6,668 nt of DNA, taken from Stagnihabitans sp038323315. Lineage in GTDB: Bacteria; Pseudomonadota; Alphaproteobacteria; Rhodobacterales; Rhodobacteraceae. The position numbers and the translations under genes were made by a program. Where the stretch lies: contig JBBQGU010000225.1 of assembly GCA_038323315.1 (NCBI GenBank), forward strand, positions 1 to 6,668. The letters are read 5' to 3'. Of the stretch, positions 5,934 to 6,668 are shown one piece after another. How positions within the stretch are numbered: the first letter of the stretch is position 1; each line of letters starts with the position of its first letter. Below the pieces are notes generated by a model. That model was not told the DNA's origin and made no database searches. It saw nothing but the letters and a program-made list of their open reading frames with translations.

Positions 5934-6668
5934 TTATCCCATGTGCCGATGGCCCGGCACTTTCATCAGCCCGCGCAATACGCCATCCCCTCGCGCCGCA
6001 GGCACCGGCTGAGGGCTGGGCAACCCTTGCAAACCCTTCAACGGCCGCGTCAGCGTCGCCCCCAACCCGCCCCGTGTCGGCGCATAGACCTGCTTGCTGG
6101 CCTCGACCATCAACACCCCACCCGCGAGCCATGGCGCCCTGCGCCCCAGCCACTCCCAAAAGGCCGAGGTGCGCAGCCAGAACCGCCCCTGCGACGGCGG
6201 CGCAAACAATGCGGTCCGGGCCTGCTCGGGCGAGAAGCCATGTGCCTTCAACTCTGCCTCCAACTGGCCGTTGGAATAGGGCCTGCCATGGCCAAACGGC
6301 GTGCCATCGCGCCGCGACCACAACCCGATCCGATTCGGCACGATGAACAACACACGCCCCCCCGGCCCCAGCACGCGGTAGCACTCCTCCAGCACCGCCG
6401 CCGCATTGTCCGAGGTTTCAAGCCCGTGCATCACAACCAGCCGGTCGACAAAGCCCGTGGCCAAAGGCCAGCTGGTATCGTCACACAAGGCGCAGACATT
6501 CGGCTCGCCCGCAGGCCAGTGCATGACCCCCTGCGGCCCCGGCATCAGCCCGATCACCCGCCGCGACCGCTCCAGATAGGGGCGCAGCAGCGGCACCGCA
6601 AAGCCAAAGCCGACCACGGTCTGCCCGGTCATCGGCGGCCACATGGCAACGATCTGATCCCGGATAGC
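5934..6668 (-). CDS. SAM-dependent methyltransferase-like protein (5' end outside window)
   Basis: The frame stays open to the window edge. The eight codons before the ATG at 6644 read AIRDQIVA, which I recall as continuing in related proteins, so that ATG is probably internal. The 244 visible residues look like a class I methyltransferase of the Methyltransf_11 type. VVGFGFAVPLLRPYL (18-32) stands where the SAM-binding GxGxG loop belongs, but as a degenerate GFGFA. FVDRLVVMHGLETSDNAAAV (73-92) followed by LEECYRVLGPGGRVLFIVPN (93-112) matches motif IV and the post-motif RVLxPGG strand. A distinctive VEASKQVYAPTR block (188-199) precedes a Pro-rich, poorly conserved tail. I associate this family with alphaproteobacteria, often near a glyoxalase II gene, but that lies outside the window. 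The substrate is unknown, and loss of activity is possible given the loop. Confidence 0.8.
   Translation of the reverse strand, partial: AIRDQIVAMWPPMTGQTVVGFGFAVPLLRPYLERSRRVIGLMPGPQGVMHWPAGEPNVCALCDDTSWPLATGFVDRLVVMHGLETSDNAAAVLEECYRVLGPGGRVLFIVPNRIGLWSRRDGTPFGHGRPYSNGQLEAELKAHGFSPEQARTALFAPPSQGRFWLRTSAFWEWLGRRAPWLAGGVLMVEASKQVYAPTRGGLGATLTRPLKGLQGLPSPQPVPAARGDGVLRGLMKVPGHRHMG

Noticed and set aside
5263..6346. Two overlapping plus-strand open frames (249 and 253 codons) spanning the 377-bp gap
   Set aside because: Both overlap the dctQ and/or methyltransferase coding regions, have shadow-like composition, and show no domain or good ribosome site.
6642..6644. ATG as the start of the methyltransferase gene
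   Set aside because: The frame is open to the window edge and the preceding codons read AIRDQIVA, which looks like the continuation of the protein, so the real start is probably outside.

Overview
The window is GC-rich (by eye about 60% or more) and looks like chromosomal DNA from an alphaproteobacterium, most likely a member of the Rhodobacteraceae. The main reason is the solute receptor encoded at 1892-3004. As I remember it, this closely resembles TakP of Rhodobacter sphaeroides, the receptor of a 2-oxoacid TRAP transporter. The incomplete methyltransferase at the right edge also resembles a family I associate with this group. No database search was run, so these attributions rest on recognising sequence.

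Layout. Positions 1-1713 (+) hold the 3' part of a large RTX-type calcium-binding protein. It has about five tandem units of roughly 100 residues and a type I secretion-like C-terminal domain, and its start lies outside the window. A strong hairpin terminator follows at 1733-1762. The 130 bp before the next gene carry a possible promoter, an operator-like palindrome and an 11-bp stem-loop. Positions 1892-3004 (+) encode the Tat-exported TRAP receptor. It converges on a two-gene minus-strand operon: the small membrane subunit (DctQ type, 5556-4963) followed by the large permease (DctM type, 4966-3185), overlapping as ATGA. The 180-bp gap between the converging 3' ends holds a hairpin after the receptor gene and a doubled GAAATTTC palindrome. 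A 377-bp stretch (5557-5933) has no convincing gene. At 5934-6668 (-) is a SAM-dependent methyltransferase-like gene whose 5' end runs off the window.

How the genes work together. The three TRAP genes very probably form one secondary transporter: the periplasmic receptor captures a 2-oxoacid such as pyruvate, and DctQ and DctM carry it across the inner membrane using an ion gradient. The receptor and membrane genes are transcribed separately and convergently, so expression must be coordinated between two promoters. The RTX protein and the methyltransferase look like unrelated neighbours. I found no CRISPR array, tRNA, rRNA, insertion sequence or clear novel system. The more unusual points are the convergent TRAP arrangement, the glycine/leucine-rich tail on the permease, and the nested palindromes in the receptor leader.
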